64,000 bases of DNA from positions 181,047,741 to 181,111,740 of the forward strand of contig CM041465.1 of the NCBI GenBank assembly GCA_023213395.1, written 5' to 3'. Position numbers and translations under genes: made by a program. The notes below the pieces were generated by a model. That model did not search any database and was not told the DNA's origin. It worked only from the letters and a program-made list of their open reading frames with translations. Source of the stretch: Cycas panzhihuaensis (lineage: Eukaryota > Cycadophyta). Of this stretch, positions 61,002 to 64,000 are shown in pieces. How positions within the stretch are numbered: the first letter of the stretch is position 1; each line of letters begins with the position of its first letter.

Positions 61002-61470
61002 GTGAAGTTACAAACAAGAATCAAGCAAAAGGGGAAGGAAAAGATGACAAAAGATTACCCCAACACAAAGGTGAAAATTAATTGGTTTGAATTGACCAAG
61101 AGAACTTTGAAAGAAGTTCCAAAGAAGGAGATAGAAAATTCATTACCTACAGGCAAACCTGAAACCAAATATGTTTATGTAAGAAAGAACAAACCTGAGG
61201 AGAAGGGACCCAGTATTTGAAAAACCCAACAGCAACCTCAACTAGTACAAGTGAAAGAATTATTCAAAGGATTATTGGTAGAGGATATACCTCGAATGTT
61301 ACTTTTGATAGAAAATTTCATGAAACGGCTACAATTAACCATTCCATTACAACAAGTGATTGAATGGATAAAAATAGGGGTATTGCAGCAAAAAGAAGCT
61401 ATTAGGATTTTGAAGGAAATTATACCTTCCTTCAATCTCGATCCAACAATATCAATCACAGTTTAGGCGA
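61002..61470 (+). pseudogene. G2 Gag C-terminal region
   Basis: ORFs at 61,002-61,220 and 61,251-61,466 read LPTGKPETKYVYVRKNK and KELFKGLLVEDIPRMLLLIENF, LTIPLQQVIEWIKIGVLQQ, matching G1 34,390-34,660. A stop at 61,220 breaks it. G1 continues from here directly into the protease. Confidence 0.75.
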
Positions 61471-61760
61471 GAAATTTCACAATGTGATTGTTGATGGTGG
61501 TGCAGTGGTAAATGTGTTACCTACCACCACCTAGAAAAAACTAGGAAGCCCTAAACTGGATGCAGCAAAATATTCCTTGAAGTTGGCTAATGTAACTATT
61601 GGTTAGACCAGTTGAGAAAATGTCAAATGTCAAAGCAGGTGTGACTGGTATTGCAGTAAGAATTGATTTTACTATCGTGGAAATAGTAAAAGGGATGGTA
61701 CCCTACTCAGCATTGCTTTTGCCATCCATGGTTATATAAAACAAAATGTCTCGAGCTAGA
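61471..61760 (+). pseudogene. G2 protease
   Basis: VIVDGGAVVNVLPTTT has the D-G-G-A active site, followed by a stop in place of the expected Trp. Then KLGSPKLDAAKYSLKLAN follows. The LLGRPSL box is degraded (LLLPSMV-like). Frameshifts near 61,605. Confidence 0.75.
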
Positions 61761-62570
61761 AGGATGTTACCTTCATATTGACAGATGGGGGAATGAAGGT
61801 GTCCTCCCCATGCTTGAAAATATTCCATTGAAATAATTCTCGATGAGGTGTCAAGTACAATGATTGCCAACAATGACACTTCGTAAACTTTTGAGGAAAC
61901 TAACTTATATCATACAATGGAAAATTCAACTAAATTGATTAACTCCTAGGAGTTTGAGCCCAACTATTTTACAGTGTTGTATAGTTCCTCAAATGAAAAA
62001 AGAACCAAAAAATTTGTGGACTATTGGCTGCAAAAATCATACGAGGTAAACCCTCCATCTCTCAGATGCAACCTACTTTCTATATGTATTGTTGAGGACA
62101 TAAATAAAGAATCTATTCTTTCAAGTATTTTGGTGATCATTATAGTAATAAGATACAATATAAATTAGGAAATGAATGTATGAATGATGAATTTGTCGTT
62201 AGTGTAAAAATGGCTCAAATAAAACCCTTAGCCTTAGACCCCTAACCCTAAGCCTAACCCCCTACCCAAAACCCAATCCCTTACACTTTCCCAACCTTGA
62301 CCTTCACTCTACCTCAAGTGTGGGTTCTGAGGTAGATAACCCTCCCCTATCCTCGACCCATCCCAAGGAAGGAAATAGTAACCCTTCCTCACCCTCTCTT
62401 CAAGTATACCCACCCAGTAATAGATCCTCTTCCTTGGGAAATGATACACCCATGTGTAACAAGTCACTGACAAAGAAGGAGAGATCTGCAAAAAGTAGCT
62501 CTCGAGACTTTGGTCTAGGAGACCGAGTAATTATCCCAAAAAATAGAAAATTTGGCCCATATATAAGAAA
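61761..62570 (+). pseudogene. G2 spacer between protease and gag-like block
   Basis: The order of acidic, Ser-rich and Pro-rich text follows G1 (KKFVDYWLQKSYEVNPPSLRCNLL matches G1's FVDYWLQDAYEVN). 62,225-62,285 holds telomere-like CCCTAA words. Stops are frequent. Confidence 0.6.
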
Positions 62571-63190
62571 TTGCATAGTCCATTTTTTAGGGAACAATTA
62601 TATGGAACTATTCACTTGATCCAATGCATGGAATATTGGATTGAGAAAAGAATAGTAAATAGTTCACAATGGGATCTAGATTTCATATTAAATTTGAAAG
62701 GGCTTGCATGGTATTGGTATCTAGCCCACCAAGCTTCCCTTCAAAAATGGGCAGATCTCCTAATAGCCTTTCGACTATGATTTGACCCCCTCAAGAAATT
62801 AAGTGCCCCATCATTTCTAGTGGGAGACTGCCCTAGGAAACATATTCAAAGACTCAAGAAATTAAGTGCATTGCCCTAGGAAACATATTCAAAGACTCAA
62901 GAAATTAAGTGTCCCATCATTTTTAGTGGGAGACTACCCTAGGAAACATATTCAAAGATGTAAAAACTATTGGGTATCACAAAGTTTTCCTAGAACTAAT
63001 TGGAGTCACTTATTTCTCCTACTTTAGTAACAATAGGGAAAAAATGGATGTTGGGGAAGGAGAAAACCCTAGAAGCATCCTGGCATAATCTCAAGGATTG
63101 TTTTATTAAGACATTCTTGTATTCATCCTATGACAAAACCATTGATGAATTGTTAAAATAGATTAGGAGATTAAGCATGGAGGTAGAGCA
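62571..63190 (+). pseudogene. G2 gag-like block between protease and RT
   Basis: WDLDFILNLKGLAWYWYLAHQASLQKW and PRKHIQRLKKL match G1's block. TIGKKWMLGKEKTLEASWHNLKDCFIKTF completes the second half after the local tandem duplication at 62,795-62,960. A stop at about 63,160 breaks LLK-IRRLSMEVEQ. Confidence 0.7.
62795..62960 (+). repeat. Local tandem repeat in G2, three units
   Basis: Units begin 'aagaaattaagtg' and end 'aacatattcaaagactc'. The first and third are about 63 bp, and the middle lacks about 20 bp. G1 lacks the repeat, so it arose after the copies separated. Confidence 0.85.
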
Positions 63191-63429
63191 ACCTAAAACT
63201 ATGTCATTAGCATGAACTACGAAAAGTAGGGAAACAGAAGAGGAGGAGGAGAATCATAACTTTCCTCCAAAATACACCAAGTTGGAATACAGTGAGTGGG
63301 ATATTGAGAATACCCCAACTCACCAAATCATTGACAAGAACAATGTAGAAGTGGAAAAAGTAAAAACAACTGAAATCAATTTGGGAACACAAAAGAATCC
63401 TCGAAATATGCTCATTGGAGACTATTGGG

Positions 63430-64000
63430 ATAATAGAACAGTGGCACAGGCACAAGCCTTATTTGAGGAGTACAGAAACATGTTCACATGGTCTTACAAA
63501 GACCTGAAAGGCATCCCTCTAGAGATTGGGATGCATCACATTGATTTAATATACAAAGCAAAACCTGCGAAGCAAAGACCTTATCACATAAATCTTAAGT
63601 ACAAAGAGAATGTCAATGCAAAATTAGACAAAATGTTTGAAGTTGGTTACATATACAAAATCGACTACAGTGATTGGGTAAGTCCCATACTAGTTGTACG
63701 TAGGAAAAATAGGAAGATTCAAGTATATGTGGATTATAGCCAACTAAACAACGTAACAAAGAAGGATTTGTTCCCAATTCCCTTTGCAGCGAATGTATTG
63801 GAAATGGTTGGGGGTAATGATTCTTTTACAAATGGCTTTAGTGGATATAATGAAGTTCAGATCACCCTTAAGGATCAAGCCAAAACAACTTTTGTGAAAA
63901 AATGGGAAACTTATGTATATTGGGTAATGCCCTTCAACCTAACCAATGCACTTGCCACATTTCAGCACATTGTGATCAATATCTTTCAGAAGATGATTGT
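63430..64000 (+). pseudogene. G2 reverse transcriptase, N-terminal and palm part
   Basis: AQALFEEYRNMFTWSYKDLKGI, MHHIDLIYKAKPAKQRPY, YSDWVSPILVVRRKN and VYVDYSQLNNVTKKD follow G1. The first catalytic motif reads SFTNGFSGYN, with Asn where G1 has the catalytic Asp. WVMPFNLTNALATFQ also shows changed conserved residues. It runs off the window before motif C. The Asn change alone should abolish polymerase activity. Confidence 0.85.

Larger units (their letters stand above)
60981..64000 (+). mobile_element. Gypsy element G2, partial, runs off window
   Basis: It matches G1 from the Gag C-terminus through RT: KPETKYVYVRKNK, FKGLLVEDIPRMLL, VIVDGGAVVNVLP, then the spacer, gag-like block and RT. 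It is more decayed than G1. The left part was lost or displaced by C5. The LTRs are not in the window. Confidence 0.85.

Noticed and set aside
1-64000. CRISPR arrays, operons, prophage or other prokaryotic systems
   Set aside because: Spliced plant exons and LTR retrotransposons throughout; the direct repeats found are LTRs, local tandem repeats or duplications.

Overview
This window is plant nuclear DNA made almost entirely of nested LTR retrotransposons. The only cellular gene with intact exons is the last four exons (about 90 codons) of an AUGMIN subunit 4-like gene on the minus strand at 449-1181. AUG4 is a plant-type augmin family, and a NIN-like-protein (NLP) gene fragment also points to a land plant. 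The low gene density, large nested Ty1/Copia and Ty3/Gypsy elements and decayed copies suggest a large genome, possibly a gymnosperm (inference). No rRNA, tRNA, CRISPR or prokaryotic feature was seen. Genomic terms here are read by eye, so diverged boundaries are approximate.

Layout. 1-1,990: AUG4-like 3' end and unassigned flank. 2.0-5.6 kb: small minus-strand LTR element with a nested 211-bp solo LTR. 5.6-8.5 kb: a non-autonomous Copia-like family here called family M (copy 1), with a pfkB-kinase fragment upstream of its gag. 8.5-8.8 kb: hAT transposase scrap. 8.9-21.7 kb: minus-strand Copia C1, split by plus-strand Copia A (12,538-20,346, TSD TTATG). 21.7-29.7 kb: Copia B, a relative of A, broken by Copia C2 (24,703-28,911), which is flanked by a 387-bp duplication rather than a 5-bp TSD. 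29.7-31.3 kb: Gypsy integrase and LINE endonuclease scraps. 31.3-48.7 kb: LTR and leader of family M copy 3, with Gypsy G1 (31,483-47,506, TSD GTCAC) inside its LTR, and Copia C3 (37,834-45,494, TSD CAGCA) inside G1. 48.7-57.1 kb: 5'-truncated Copia C4, into whose reverse transcriptase the young family M copy 2 has jumped (50,813-55,703, TSD TTGGA, LTRs differing at one of 355 sites). 57.1-61.0 kb: truncated minus-strand Copia C5. 61.0-64.0 kb: part of a second Gypsy copy, G2, running off the window.

How it works together. C1, C2, C3 and C4 belong to one Copia family whose LTRs start TGTTAAACC. Elements A and B form a second Copia lineage. G1 and G2 are one Gypsy family with an unusual gag-like segment between protease and reverse transcriptase. 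G1 has lost RNase H and integrase but keeps a downstream extra ORF. Every pol gene seen is broken by stops, frameshifts, deletions or lost catalytic residues, so none looks autonomous. Family M encodes no recognisable pol and would have to move in trans.

The points most worth following are: family M copies carrying different host gene fragments in the same leader position, behind a conserved splice-donor-like site; two dyad elements in the C-family LTR promoter, one preserved by compensatory changes; the 387-bp flank duplication around C2; and the GTAC-rich tandem array in G1 whose motif recurs in its own LTRs.
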